From: Rhyzopertha dominica
Taxonomy: Eukaryota > Arthropoda > Insecta > Coleoptera > Bostrichidae
Length of the DNA stretch: 64,000 nucleotides
Assembly (NCBI GenBank): GCA_025024175.1
Contig: QCXZ01000003.1
Span: 58,856,023-58,920,022 of the forward strand
Direction: 5' to 3'
Made by a program: the position numbers and the translations under genes. Positions 1-15,100 of the stretch are shown piece after piece. Positions within the stretch are counted from its first letter, which is position 1. Each line of letters begins with the position of its first letter. The notes under the pieces are model-generated. The model was not told the DNA's origin. It did not search any database and worked only from the letters and a program-made list of their open reading frames with translations.

Positions 1-101
1 TTAGCAGGGCGAAATTTGAAGAACTTAACGCTGATATCTTCAACAGGACACTTGAGCCGGTAGAGAAAGCCATACGAGATGCAAAAGTTAGCAAGAACAA
101 G
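1..101 (+). CDS. Hsc70: Hsp70 exon, end of nucleotide-binding domain (5'-truncated by window)
   Basis: Reads [13 protein letters not shown] followed by [12 protein letters not shown], the conserved subdomain IIB segment of Hsp70 (near residues 300-333 in HSPA8). The reading frame begins at base 3; a GT donor follows at 102. Confidence 0.9.
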
Positions 102-3100
102 GTTAATATTTAAATTCTCTTATACATGTGGTTTTGTAAAACAATAATCCTGCATCGGTACAAGTTTGTCCTTTTATTCGGTGATGTAGCGATTTATTCT
201 CAAATGTGCGAAACGGAAGGTAAACTACTACAACAGGCGTCTTCTACAAATATTTAAAGTAACAAATTCTGAAAATCGTGCGTAGGGCAAGTGCATGCAT
301 AATTGCGTATCATGTGTTTTGCACATTTTATTTCATGTAATTACATGAATAACTAACAATACTTTCAAAACTGAAAAATTCCCGCGTAAAACAGCCTCTT
401 GCGATTGCACAGTCTTGTGACGTAATTTATCATATTTGCCAATTGCAACAATGACGTTTTCCGGGTTAATACAGTCCTATCAGTTTCAAAAGGAAATGAA
501 CACCCAACACACTGTAGAATAAATGCAAAAGGTGCAAATCTGATGCTAAAAAACATGTGAAGTTAGGTACGATAACTACTGTCAAAAATGAAAGGTTACA
601 TGACTTTATGCGTCACACCTCTTTTCGATACTGCTTGCTTTTGGACATTTTTCAAATGAGCATTGCTTAATACATAAGAACAATCAACCTCAGTGGTAGC
701 ATACTTACTAATGTATGCATTGCTTTGTATTGTTTTGTAGTGGAGGTGATTTTTTCTATATGGTACATTTCAAATTCCATCGGTTGGTTAAAAAAATGGA
801 TTTACGCAAATTCATCATAAATAATGTTAAGGGATCTTCAACCCTATAAAAAGGAAAACATTATGTTTCCCAGTTTTATTTAATATGAAACCTAGGTGCT
901 CTTTATAACGTAGATTCATAAGTAAGCAGTTAAGACTTGTTTAACCTTTATTTCATTAATCTAACCTTTCAAATCTCTGCGGTTTTAATTTTAACGATAT
1001 TAATAATTAAAATCCTATTCTTATTTCTTAAAACATTAGGAGATCACCTAAATAAGATTTAGATAATTTATGTTTATCAAATTCATTGGCGGCGTGTTCT
1101 ATGAATTTGGGAACTTCTGCTAGGGTTTGATTGCCTGTAGGTGAACTATGAGTCACATTTAATTAAACTAAAAAGTACAATCAATGAAACCACAAAAAAT
1201 AATCGTTCAGGTGACCATTTACACATAAAAAGTGCCATTTTACGTCAAATGTTCCAAAATTAAAGTCGCTGAATACAGGGGTAGACTGACAGACTTCTAG
1301 GAGATATTCTTTAAGTCACTTCTCGTTTCTGAGATGATTGGCATCAACTGGTCGAGAAAAAACATGTAAAAATTTGTATATTAATTGGGTACTACGTGGA
1401 GATGCGTCTTAATGTTGATATAATATGTTTTTATAATCGGCCAATAGCAAATTGTCCAAGTACGTATATTGAAAATTGCACTGGATATGCAGATATATTT
1501 CATCAAGAAGTTAATAAATATAGTTATTCTTCCTGAACAATTGTAATCAATTTTTTTGATAAAAAGTTTTACCGCGGTATTCTTTCTTATTGCACAGAAA
1601 ACATTTAAATTGTCAAGATTCTTGAAATTTTTATTGTCTAAATAAAAAATCACTCCAGTAATGAAAATTGTACTAACTACAAATACTGTTTTCTTGTAAA
1701 TTTCTGCCCAAATGACATTATCAAGTATCAAGTAAAAACCACTTGTTTGTCCGTTGTCGATGGTTTGAACAACTTTTTGGAGATGGAATGGACCTAAGTT
1801 AGTTGCCTAACGTTCTGCAAAAGGTTGACTTTGGAAGATTCTTACACTGATGAGAAGGGTACTCATCTACAATAATGTTCAACAGTTTCTATATTTCTTG
1901 TCACCCTTCACCTATAGCGATTTATTAGCGTTTAAACGAGCTAGAAGGTGTAAATAAATGAAATTGCAAGCGTAAGGATGCGGTTGACATCTGCAAATTG
2001 CTCCAAACTTAATGGTTGTACGTTGCGAAAATATTGGGAGAAGTTTAAATATTCGAAAACCTTTCGGAAATGATGAGAGCTCCTTGACCTTGACGATCAA
2101 AATCATGTTTTAACCAAAATATATATCAATTACTTCCACATCCAAGTATTGTATTGCCAAAAAAAATTTTCAAAATTTTTTAACTGCACGTTATATTCTA
2201 GACGGTGTCTAATGACACTGAAGTAGTCCTTAGGGTCAACATTGTAAAACACAACGCGATATCGAAGATTTCACTTTGATTACCCGCTGGTCTAAGTAAT
2301 CTAATCCAAAATCGTTCAGTTCACCCAAACCTCATTGTTTCTGTGTTATTCTAGATTAACGACATCGTCCTCGTCGGCGGTTCGACTAGGATACCGAAAA
2401 TTCAATCAATGCTCCAGAACATGTTTCAGGGGAAGGAATTGAATAAAACTATTAACCCCGACGAGGCCGTGGCTTACGGGGCGGCCGTACAAGCCGCCAT
2501 CTTGATAGGTGACCAGTCGGAAACAGTGAGGGATCTCCTTCTTCTGGATGTGGCGCCTCTGTCTCTGGGGATCGAGACGGCTGGTGGCGTCATGGCCGTG
2601 TTGATACCGAGGAATTCCACGATACCGACTAAACATTCGCAAGTATGTGTTTTCTTCGGTTAGTTCCTACTATTTTTTCGACGCAGAAACCACAGGTACT
2701 GCTGAGGGTGTTATAACACAAACGTAATTGAATGTAAACTTGTTATAAGGTTTCTAAACATACTCGTATTTATATATATATTACATACAGGGTCGCTACA
2801 AAGTATGGAACCAGCAGGATATTTCAGGTTCTATTCGAGCGATTTTTCTGAAATTGTGCATAGGCCTATGGGCAATTAAAATGTATTTTCTGGAATTTTT
2901 TCAACTCCGTGTCAGCTCTCGTTTCCGAGATTTCAAAAAAGTATCACACTTGTACAATTTATTGCTTCTGAGTTGAGAAAAGCGTACGTGCTAAGTAAGA
3001 ACAAAAACTTCAAGTGTCTGCATTTTCCCCGCGACTGGTGATAATTTTCATTCACTTTGTTATTTGCAATCGCAATGCCTCAGTTAAGTGAACATGATCG

Positions 3101-6100
3101 CATCGAAATTTTAATGATAATTGTTTATGGAGATAGAAGGAGAAGTTATTCGGAAGTCATTGCACTCTACAATGCAATTTATAAAGATCGTGAACCAATT
3201 GCCAGATCAACAGTTATTAAAACATTGGAACGTTTTGACGAAACCGGCGGTGTTAAAAATCGCCAAAAACCAGGACGTCCAAAGGTTGCTACGAGTGAGG
3301 AAAGTAGCTAAATGTCATTTTAGATGTTCAAGAGAATGCCAAGTCTCACTCACCATATTAGCAGAAGTTTCATCCCTAAAAAATTCACTTATTACAAGAA
3401 CTGAGCAAAGATGATTTTGATCGTATGATAGAATTTTGCGAAACTGACATAAACGTGATAGATAAAGAACATTTTAAATTGTGCAAATGTTTCCTGATGA
3501 AGCGATTTTTTGCCTCAATGGTAATGTGAATAATAGACATAATTGCAGATATTGGTCGGACAGCACAAATCCACATTGAATGGAATCAGCCCACACACAA
3601 CATCCTCAGAAAGTGAATGTCTGGTGCAGCAAGATGGTGCACCGCCCCATTTTGCAGTCAACGAATGCGATATTTCCAGACAGATGGAGTAGTAGGCGCG
3701 GAGCGATAGAATGTCCAGCACGTTCTCCTGATCTGTCGTCGCTTGATTTTTTCCTGTGGGGGTATCTGAAAAAACGTATTAGGCTGATCGGCCACATAAT
3801 ACAGAAGATTTAAAAGGATGAACCAGGGCAGAAATTCAGAACTTACCTCCAAATATGCTTCACAGAACACTATACATTTTTACTCGAGGCTGCATTACTG
3901 CCAGGAAGTAAATGGGGAACATTTTAGCATCTTCTGTAATGTAAATCTAAAAAAATACTGCATTTTTCACGGAATCATGTTTTTCTTTCTTACTTCTTGG
4001 GTACCCGATTCGCAATAAATTGGTCAAACTAGACTAAAATTATCACCAGTCAAGGCTTTTTTGTCCATTTTAGCGATAAAGAAAATTGTTTCATTCTTTT
4101 CGTTTTTTGTCAGGCTCAATTATTGTATTTACGCTTTTCTCAACTCAGAAGCAATAGATTGTCAAAGTGTGATACATTTTGGAAATGAGGATAAAATATG
4201 CTTTTCAATGATGGGCCTTTTACCTTCTTCCTATTTAAAAAATTCAACTCGCGCCCATATCTCGGAATCGAGAGCTGACACGAAGTCGAAAAAAATCCAG
4301 ATAATTCATTTTAATTACGCCCATGTACAATTTCAGAAGTCGAACAGAACCTGAAATATCCTGCTGGTTCCATACTTTGTAGCGACCCTGTAGGTATGTA
4401 TTTGGTCTACCATATAAAACGCCACAATATTTTAAAAATTTAATTTATTCAACAGAATCTTCTGTAAGGTTTATACACTTAGCAGAACGATCATAAAGTA
4501 ATATGGAACTATCGGAAAAAATTCTCTATATTCGTCTGCAAACTACTCCTCAGCGGCATATGTTCATTTTTCGAGCTTTATGAATCAATAGTAATCTGGT
4601 GGTGCCCGTGACAGTTCTACTTTGTTACAAGAAATTTAACAGAACTATCCCATCTTTGTATCAGAAAGCTGAAGAAAGAACCTAGCTAGCCCATTTTTGC
4701 AGACGGAATTTTTTGGGTCGTGGCGACCCGGAAGCTTCCGCTGTTTAGATTGTTCTTTAGTCTCTGTTACCATAGAAACTAAATTTTGTAACTTTGTTAA
4801 AGTTTTTATCGCATGCATAATTTTTGGGCGTAATCTGTTTTTATTTGATCACTTCCAAACAAATTTCATCTCATTTTGTAATTACCAATACACTATAGAC
4901 ATAATATTTGTCTCCGTTGTGCTTTTCATACTATTTGTTAGTATCCACGATTTATAACCATAGACGAATGTTGGTCTGTAGAATGTGTTTAGGTGTTTTA
5001 CAAGAGTCAAATTCCTTAACAATATCATCCATCCATAGAGAAAGTAAAAGACATTTCTTTTTCGCCACATTTTTTTGCATTTTCATACCAACAAAATGCC
5101 ATAGCCTCCAGCATATTGTATTATATCATATGTCACATCTATATCAATCTATAGGTTCTTTATGTCATCATTCAATGCTACTTCGGGTTCTTCTTTGGCA
5201 CATTTCTATTGATTTGTATATTATTATACCCCCTGCACTAGAGTTGGGCCGATACCACCATCCGATAGCGATACTTTTTAATAAGTATCTGAGTTCAGAT
5301 GTATATTTTTATTTTTTTATGCAGCCAAAGCAGAATTGTAAATATATACACATATATTGTACTATGCTGTATATTAATTTTTATTTACGAAAAACCAAAA
5401 CCACTCAACACAAAAAATTTTTTTTCTAGGTAATACATAATACATAATGATAATGATAGATATTGTAAAAAGTGTGTCTATACCATCTAAAAAACAGTAA
5501 TTGTAATCCAGATTTTAAACAACGGCAGTACTATCGCCCGAGGTAATATGCGGAGATTGAGTTTAGTTGTACGTGAATGACAATTAACGAAAAGAGAACA
5601 AACCAGCGGTTTAGACGTGCGCCTTGAAATAAAAGTGAAATAAAAGTGGGTGTGTTCAGATAACTAGTCGTTCACAAATTTTAATTGTGCGCATTGTAAG
5701 TAGTATTGGATTTCAGATACTTTTGATGATTTTTACCGATACTACAACCTATCGGATTATGATAGTATCGGCCCAGCTTTTCCCTGTACTCCTGTACATG
5801 TTGCCTAATATCTACACTTTTATTGCGTCGTGGAAGAGCTTTTCGCTTCTTCCTTTCCTCTAACTTATTTCCAAAGTCTTTCCAACTTGTATTCTTCGCT
5901 TCTTGACATGTTGTTCTCCGGGCTGGTTCCCACGTTGGTTATTTGACATTGACGTTTCGACACTTATGTGGGTGTCTTCCTCATAAGTAGCTCTGAAACT
6001 GAGGTAGACACCGACATGAGTGTCGAAACGTCATGGGCAAATAACCAACGTGGGAACCAGCCCGGAAGACAACATGTCATCGACAACAACCACGGAAGAC

Positions 6101-9100
6101 TTCAAACTAAACTTATCCGCTTCTTGTACCACATTTTTGGTAATTTTCTTTATCACTTTTTCTTGCCTCCCTTCTTTTCTTAAACACTACTGTTTCAGAA
6201 CTCAATCAAGTACAGTTTGTGGTTTTTCTTCATTAACTTTCATTATTTTACGCATTTTGTTAGCCTACATTATTGTCTCTTTAGTACATTAATAACCTTA
6301 CAAATATCAGTATTGTTTCGTACAAAAATTGTAATCGCCATGTATTTTCGCACCAAAATGGCTTTCTAAAAATAACATCAAAGAACATCACATTCGTAAA
6401 TAAACTCAAGTAATTAAATACGTAGGTAATTCTTGAACTCGGTTACTGACATACTCTTTAATATTAAATTTTATTTTACTTAACAATTTCACAATAACTC
6501 TGCAGTAATTGTATTATCTGGGTATTTCTCGCATGTTGACAAGTATGACTTGTAATTTAAGTCACCGGATCTTTTCCACTATGTGAATGATCATATGAAT
6601 TAAGAGGGAAAAATGTACAGGTGACAACACAGTTCTAACTAACTACAAATTAATATTCAACGCATATAAATCATTTTTTTTGTTTTACTCTTAATCAATA
6701 TTTGTGATTATCAATCTATAATTTGTCTTCTACTTTTTCATAAATTGTTGGCACAGGGGAAAGATCCAGCTAACCAAGATATTTAATGGCAAGCGTTTAT
6801 ATCATATCAATATTATCTAAGCGTATCTTTAAAATATGTGAATTTACTTCCAAACGCACAGTTTGGCAAATAGTTGCAAACAATCGATGTCTTGTTTATG
6901 TTATTTGTTAAGAACACAAGAACAGTATTAACTTAGAAAAGTATATTAAATAAAGCATGACACACAATATAAATTAATGACATTTTATATGCATTATCAA
7001 GTGAGTTACTTTTTAACATCACGTTGCCAAACTTACATTTTTATTAAACGAACCAACTTATTACGTATACATAACAAATGGTACTATAACTGGTAGTTAT
7101 ACAGAATTCTAGCATCTTTAATTATGAAATTTAGAAGCAGATTTAGTTTTTGCTAAAAAACATTGCTGTTCTAGATTACAGCACGATATAATCGTACAAT
7201 TTCCGTTCACAGATATTTTCCACGTACTCCGATAATCAACCTGGCGTCCTGATTCAAGTGTACGAGGGTGAGAGGGCTATGACACGGGACAATAATTTGT
7301 TGGGTAAATTCGATCTGACTGGAATACCACCAGCGCCCAGGGGAGTGCCGCAGGTATATACATCGGGATAGAGAAGTTATAGAGATTGATTTTTTACTTA
7401 GGGTGGACAAGCGTAGATGAAATCCGGCGAAACTTCTAAACAAGATTTATTTAAGTGGTTGCTATTGCAGTCTAGAATAGTCGTGAATTCCGTTTCCCTC
7501 AAGTTGCAATCGAAAAGAAAGTTTTAAGTGTGAGGAACACGCAAAAGTTTTTCCCCAGCCGCGATACGTATACATCTCTGTCCATTTATTTTAAAACTAC
7601 TCTGGTCCGTTTTTGAAAAGTACTCTACGATTCGCAGTTTTGTTTTAACATAAAAGAACGTCGAAAGTCGTAACAAATAAAATTTAGTCAGGTCCAATTG
7701 CCCTGTCACAATCATGTTAATGGGAATGGTACCCTTAAGACGGTAAGAACCAGAATAAGAATAAGATGACAATGTTAATGCCCAGCTAATTTCTGGACCT
7801 CTTAATATCTCCATTAACATCTACCAATAAGAAACGATTCTGGTTTGACATGGCACATGACCATTGGCTTGTTAAATGTCAAATCTCTTCATAATGTTAT
7901 TTTATAACATAATTTGAAGCAATTCAATTATCGCACGACATCTAAACGCTGAACATAGACTCTATCTTGTCCTTGGTATAGTGCGTAATAACAACTCATA
8001 ATTGTACAATTTTTGCGAGAAAATTAATCAAGAGTCGAAAGTGCATGATTTCCGCGCGCATCGTGGATAGCCCTAGCCGCCAAGGGTTGCAACGATGAAA
8101 GTGCAAAAATCGTTCTTTCGACTCGCGTCGTATATACTATTTTTTCTGCTTTTGTACAAAAATTAAAATACGCAGCGGGCAATAGTTTTCTGTGCACCTG
8201 TTTCGATAGTCACGCCGCGTAACTAAAATAATAAAAGTTGCTTTTTACAATTCTCACAAAAACTATCAGCCGGTCGAAATTACTTAAGAATGTTTGAAAA
8301 TTCCATGGAAGAATCTGGCTTCCTATCCGAAATAGAAGAAGAAGTAAAATCAGCAACACTAGATTTATTGCCAGAGAATGATATGAACTCACCAACAGTC
8401 AGTCCCCGGACTGGTGCCGAGCAAAGAAGATCACTACGACCACCTACGGCGAGAATGTGTTTCTGGAGTGTTTTTATGAGTATTCTAAAACCAATAAATC
8501 TTCTACTCTACGATGTATTTGTGTAATCAATGTTGAAAGCCACCTTTAATATAAAGAAGAACTGTGATATCTGTAAATACCACAAGCTGACTGCACTTCT
8601 GAAGCGTAAGGGTGATGGATATAGGCCAATAAAATCCAAAGCTTTTACCAAAGAAGATTTTTACAAATTTATGTCCGAAGTCCCCGACGAAAAGTATCTA
8701 ATGATAATCAGTTTAAATCACCTTTTTCTCAAGTATATATTTTTAACTCCAACGTTTTGCTCACACGTTGTTTTAATTTTGGCAGTAGCGGGTGCTTGTC
8801 GTCGAGACGAGCTCAAGAATATGACCGCGGATGATTTTACTGATATGCATAATTCATAAGCTCCGGTGAATATATTGGAATTTTACAGAAAAAAACGCAT
8901 TCTTTCGACCCCCGAAAATGCAACTGTCAACTTGTAGGATTAAACACTATTGCAAAAATTTATTCTCAAATTGCAACCTACCTTAAGTTGCCGTATGTTC
9001 ATAGTTAGTCAGGGCATTGTTTTCGACGGTCTTCAGCAACCCTATTAGTCAAAAGAGGTGGCGACTTGTTGACTTTGATGAGACACAGCGGGTGGACAAC

Positions 9101-12100
9101 TTCAGCTGTGGACGAAGAAGTAGGCTAATTCAGTTGAAAATAAGAAGAAAGTTTCCAATGAGATTTTTTTGTGGTTCATCAGAAAGAGCATCGACAACGA
9201 CAACTGCGGCTCATGCAGAAACTGATGTTGATGTTTCTAAAGCGGGCGAAAGCAGTTCCAAAGCAGTGGTTGTAGAAAATCTTGATGTTAACGAATCTAG
9301 CCAATAAATCAGTTTTTTGCCGACATGTACTAACATTTCAAATTGTCAAAATTTGATTCTTATAAACGGTTTCAATAAGTATCTAGTTCCAATATTTATG
9401 TTGTAATTATACTTAAAAGTGAAAGATAAGTTTGCGGAAATATTTCTTCCGCAAACTTTGTCCCACCCATGCGGAAATTTGGTGTCGAAAACAGTCTTTT
9501 TTTTCACAAAAGTAGGAAAAATACTTTACAGGGTTAACATCACCATTAACATCATTGTGTTCAGCGCAGCCATTAACATTCCCATTACCACCCTGACATC
9601 TCCATTACCATTAACATGGTTGTGCCAGAGCAGTAAGCTGTTTTTAAAGGAGATATTCGTTAGATAAATACTTGAGGCTTGTGGACTGATAATGTTTTGT
9701 TGGTGTATGCTCCACATAAAGATAAATTTCTAAGAACCCTCATACACATATACGGGGTGTACACGCTAACAGTCTACAATAATTAAATTTTTATTTTATT
9801 ATTTTATTTTTTGACGTCGCAGAATAGTGGTTTAAATGGGAATGTTTCTTGATTTTTCGAAAAGAATTTGATGGTGTTTACAAAAAAAAACAATTGAAAA
9901 TCATCTGTCAAATGTATTAACTACAAGTTTGTTATTTTAAAAAGAATGACCCCATAGCGCACTCGATTAAGGGCGTCGAATTAAACAAAAAAGTACTAAG
10001 GTACCACTACCCTACAGTCATTCGTTTTTGAGATATTTCAGGTAATGTGATTTGTGTTCACGAAACAGTCTACAATAGCTAACTTTTTTATTTCAAATTG
10101 TAAAATGATGTTCAATTGTTTTTTTTTTGTAAACACCATCAAATTCTTCTCGAAAAATCACTTTCCCATTTAAACCACTATGCCACGATTTCAAATAAAA
10201 AAGTTAGCGTGAACATCCTGTATACGCAAGCCATATGTCTGATTTCCAAAGTTGAAAATAAATTATGCCTTGCCATTTTCACTTTGAATATTTGTTACAA
10301 ACTCAAGACAACCATAAAACACTAACAAATACAAAGCTTAATCACACGCAAACTTTAAAAATGAAAATGACAATGTCAGTGGTCGTCTGTGTTGAATCAA
10401 AACCTACTTGAAATGTTGTATAGGTACTATTAAATAACTGACGTGCATTACATTACTAAAATGGTGATATCTCAAAAAGGGTAAGTTATAGTACCTTCTA
10501 TAAAGTATACATTTTTCTGTGGATAAAGGACAGAGAGACATTCATATCTATAAGTACCAAAAATACAGTATATACAGGGAGGCGCAAAAAGGTTATGACA
10601 TGCATGAAGTACCGTAGATGGCGCCACATGCAACCAGTAGTCAATCTGTCTGAATATTTTAATTCCTCGTCTTAAAAAAAAAACATGTATACCAAACTTC
10701 ATGCAAATACTACAATTTTTTCAAAATATATTAAAATTTTTTTTTAACAAAATCGGAAATTTAACACTGTATCTTTGTTAATATTCGCTTTTAGACTAAG
10801 ATTTTTTGCGCAAAGAATATGTAGTTTAACCGTTGCTTACGGACGAAAGGATGAAGGTATACAGTAACTTAGACCTAATGCTCACTGGTAGTATAAAAAA
10901 CTAGCATTCGCGAATTCAAACGCTGCATAATGTTTCCTTTCTACATACAAATGGTTTTCTATCGATAGTTGAATTCATTTTTATTTTAAACGCAATTCTA
11001 TTAGATCGAGGTGACGTTCGACATCGATGCAAACGGTATATTGAACGTAACGGCGACGGAAAACGCCACGGGCAAGAAAAGCAACATAACGATAAAGAAC
11101 GACAAAGGCAGACTGACCAAAGAGCAAATCGATGTCATGATTGCAGAAGCAGATAGGTACAGGGAGCAGGACGAACAACTGAAGGCGGCCGTGGCGGCCA
11201 AAAACGACCTGGAATCCTACATCTACCAGATGAAAGGGGTGGTAAGCAACTAGTGATTCTTTCAGATATTTTGAAGCAGAACTGGGCAATAGATATTTTT
11301 TACTTTAAAATAAAACACTACACTACTACAAAAAATCAACTTGAAATCCTACCTTAAAAATTTTCAAAATCACTAATCATCTGTAACTACCAGCAAAATA
11401 TTTTCTGTTTCGAGCATTATATGAATTAATTCTATTTTCCTAATACCCTCCCTCCTTTTCTAAGCTATACCACATTCTATACCACGTCTTTGCAGTAATA
11501 AATAAATGTTCTATCCTAGAATACTCTTCTGATTTACAGTAATAATTCAAAATTTGCTTTCGTACTAAATAATATACGAGGATTTGCTAAAACATAATTT
11601 TCTTCCTTGCTCGCTGTTATGACTGCAATGAGGTATACATTCGTGTATATGTGTGGCTTTTTTTTGATAGTTTTGGAAAAGTTTTCAATTTTGTTCGGCT
11701 GATAATATTCTTTGTACAGTCCATCTCTCAAAGCTCCTGTCGATTTTCTTTGCCCCGTTATTAATTGTTTGTCTGTTTAATAAAGCATTATTATGTGTGT
11801 CGACTTTTTTTTAGAAAATATTGGTTCTTCTGCTATTGTATAAACTTTTTTGCACATCTTCATATTTTACCTTAGGTGGATATCACCTTTAACTTTGAGT
11901 ATTTTAAATTATTCTACAGAAAAATAAATTATTATAGTCTTCTTCGTATTCTAGTAAATATAACAATTTAAAAATCGTTTTTATTTTTACAAATTCTCTA
12001 GTAAATATTGTTAATTTCATAGGGTACTGTAAAAATTTTTGTTTCGGGTACTTCACCCTAACATTATGAAACAGCTGTAATACTTAACAGGTTATACATA

Positions 12101-15100
12101 ATTTTAAGCAGCGCAGTTTGCACTTATGGTATGCAATTTTATTTCTTTAAATTTTAACTTAAAAAAAGCAGATCATAAATTTTCGTAACTTTTGGGAATT
12201 AAGGCAAAACGCTATTGCCACTGCTCCAATAATACAAACATGTATGCACATAGGTGCAATTAAGAACTAGTCGATGGCCAGTTCTTTATAACCCATTATA
12301 GTCAGTACGTTTAACAGTCCTGTTACAAATTAGCGAAATTTTGGTACTAATTATTCCATGCCTGTTACGCAGGGAAAAATGCGTATTTTAAAAACTTGTA
12401 TTTTAGTTAATATTGATTTCATTATTTACGAAGGTACTTATACCATAAACGACTTATATTATAGAATCCATATTAAGTAGAGCCAGAGGATGAGAAACGT
12501 TAGCTAAATTGCCCGTAACGATTAGCAGCTTTCAGTTCAAACCAAAATGTTGGTACAGGTATGTAGATGATGCTTTGTAATTAGGCCCCACGATATGTAA
12601 GGACTTTTAAATCAAATAACTAGTTAAAATCCTGATGCAATATTCATAATGGAATTAAAAAGCAACGGCAGTTTACCATTTTTGAATATTCAAATTTATA
12701 AAGAAAGCATATTTACATGTCACATCTTACAATCTCCCACACAGAGCCTAATAAGGACGTTATTTGTTAGAACTCAACGCATTTTTGACGACAGATTGTT
12801 TATTGTTACATCAAGAAATTTATTATCTTAAATCAGCGCTATTAAGAAATATTTATAGTAATAGAAATATTTGGTCACTTTTTTATAAAATTGCTCGTCC
12901 AAAGTAAGTAAATTTTAAATCACGTCAAAAAGTTATGTTAGGCTTATGTACAAGGTACTTTGGAAAAGTTAAACTTTTGTTTCAATCGTGTCAGACGATT
13001 TTTTGAGGTTCTCTTCTTTGGCAAAGTTTACAGGTGTAATCGAAGTGTCACATTAATATTTTTTGTCAGTAACCTACTTTGGTTATAAAGCAATCAGTTC
13101 ATCAACTTGACTTGCACCAGAATGCACACCGCCGGCTGAATTATTGATCAATAACCTCATTCTACATTCTATGTTAATAATAATTAAATGCTTGTTGCTT
13201 ATACAGTAAAACCTCTTTATAACGGCCACAAAAATAAACTGTAAAAGTGGCCGCTAACGAGAGGTGGCCGATGTGAAGAGGGTAGTTTATTCGAATTTGT
13301 TTTATGAATGGATATATGGGATTATGTATAACGAATATCTCTGTAACTTACCATACATACTATTCTATGATCGAAAAGCAAATAAATGAAAATGACCATG
13401 AGAGCAAAAAAAACCCTAGAATACCCATATCAACATTTATTTACATACATATTACAATAGGTTGTACATACTAGGGTTACAATTTTTTTAAGTATTTCTC
13501 AATTGAAGTTTATTTCAGGTTTTTCAGTTTTGTTTGAAAAATATGAGACTCACATTTTGATAGTATTTGAACAAGGTCATTTTTTTCCTTACTAAACAAG
13601 CAGTTCTGGATGTCCAGAAGCTTTTTACATACTTCACTCATGTCTTTAATATTTGACGTGTGATTTTCACTCTTCAACTTCACTTTCACTGTCACAANCT
13701 TTATCGGTGCTTTTTAGCTCGTATATACTTTCCTGAATACCGAAATTAAATTTTCAGTAAAAACATTTTCATCAATACGTGCGTAGTTTTCAATGCTTCT
13801 TCCATTAATATTTTTTAACGAAGAAAAAAGTTGGCCCGATGGAATTTCGTCTTCCTCGTCAAAACTGTCTTCATGCTGAGCAAGGTCCGAAAATCCAGCT
13901 TTCGCAAAGCATTTTGAAATTGTAGCAGCACAAACGTTTTTCCAAGCCGATGATATCCATATTAATGCATTTGTTAGGTTGATACTTTTTTCTGCGTCTT
14001 CGTAAGAGTTTTCGCCATTAGTGAAGCTTAGTAGTCTTTTAATAAGGTGTTTTCTATATTTTACCTTCAAACTATGGATAGTTCCTTGGTCAAGTGGTTG
14101 GCAGTGCGAAGTTGTATTAGAAGGCAGGAACACTATCTTCTCATTTTGTAACAGCAGTTTTGGATGGGACGTGGCATTATCCAAAAATACAAATACATTT
14201 CTATTTTCTTTTTTCATTTTTTCGTCAAATTTCCTTAGCCAAGATGTCATAATTTCTGTCGTCATCCAGGCTTTTTTATTTGACACCCACTCCAAAGGAA
14301 GTTTGTTTATATGAGCGCCTTTGAAGCACCGCGGATTTTTGTTTTTTCCAATTATTTTTAAACTTTTGGCTACTTCTAAGGCTTTTCCTTTTATTAAAGG
14401 TCCAGATATGGGCAGCTTCATGTTTCTTGCCTTACAAAACCAATTGTAAACAACGTCGTCTATAACTAATCCTTCCGTTTTAGAGAATTTTCTTTTCTGT
14501 TCTAGATTACAGCCCTCTTTAAAAAGCTTCATTAATTCGCGTTTATTTTTTATGATGTCATTGACTTGGGTCCTTCCAACACTATAGTTTTCAGCCAGTT
14601 TTCTCGCACTTATATGGCACTCTTCAGTTTCCACAATAATATCAATTTTGTCTTTAAGAGACAAACGTTTTCTCTTTGCCGACATGATAGCAGATAGGAA
14701 CATCCATCCGGAGCAGTTAAGGCTAGGTTAAAGGAATTTCTCTTATGGGGTTTCCAATGTAAAGTATTGAATAAATAACTAAGTTATTTAAAGAGATATT
14801 AATTTTATTCAAAAACCAGTGTAATCTGACAATTATTATCTACAAAATGGCCGAATCAAAAATTTTAAAAACTTACGGCAAAAATAATTACGATTTGTTT
14901 AAGAACGCGAAATGCTCAAAAACGTAAAAATGACTTATTTGAAAATTTTTTTCGGCCGAATGATAGATTTTTGTCTTCTGAATATGATGTTGTTTTTAGT
15001 TTTTTGATAGCGTTAATAATAATGAAAATATCTGTTCAATACTTTTGCTAAACTTTTCGGCCCAACCCAGTGTTGATTTACAACATACCAATTGACGGCA

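Noticed and set aside
1381..1731. 116-codon minus-strand frame in Hsp70 intron
   Set aside because: Low-complexity composition, no domain or splice support.
9534..9625. CATTAACAT/CCATTACCA repeat tract
   Set aside because: Irregular simple repeat within an intron; no array structure with constant spacers, so not a CRISPR-like or satellite array.
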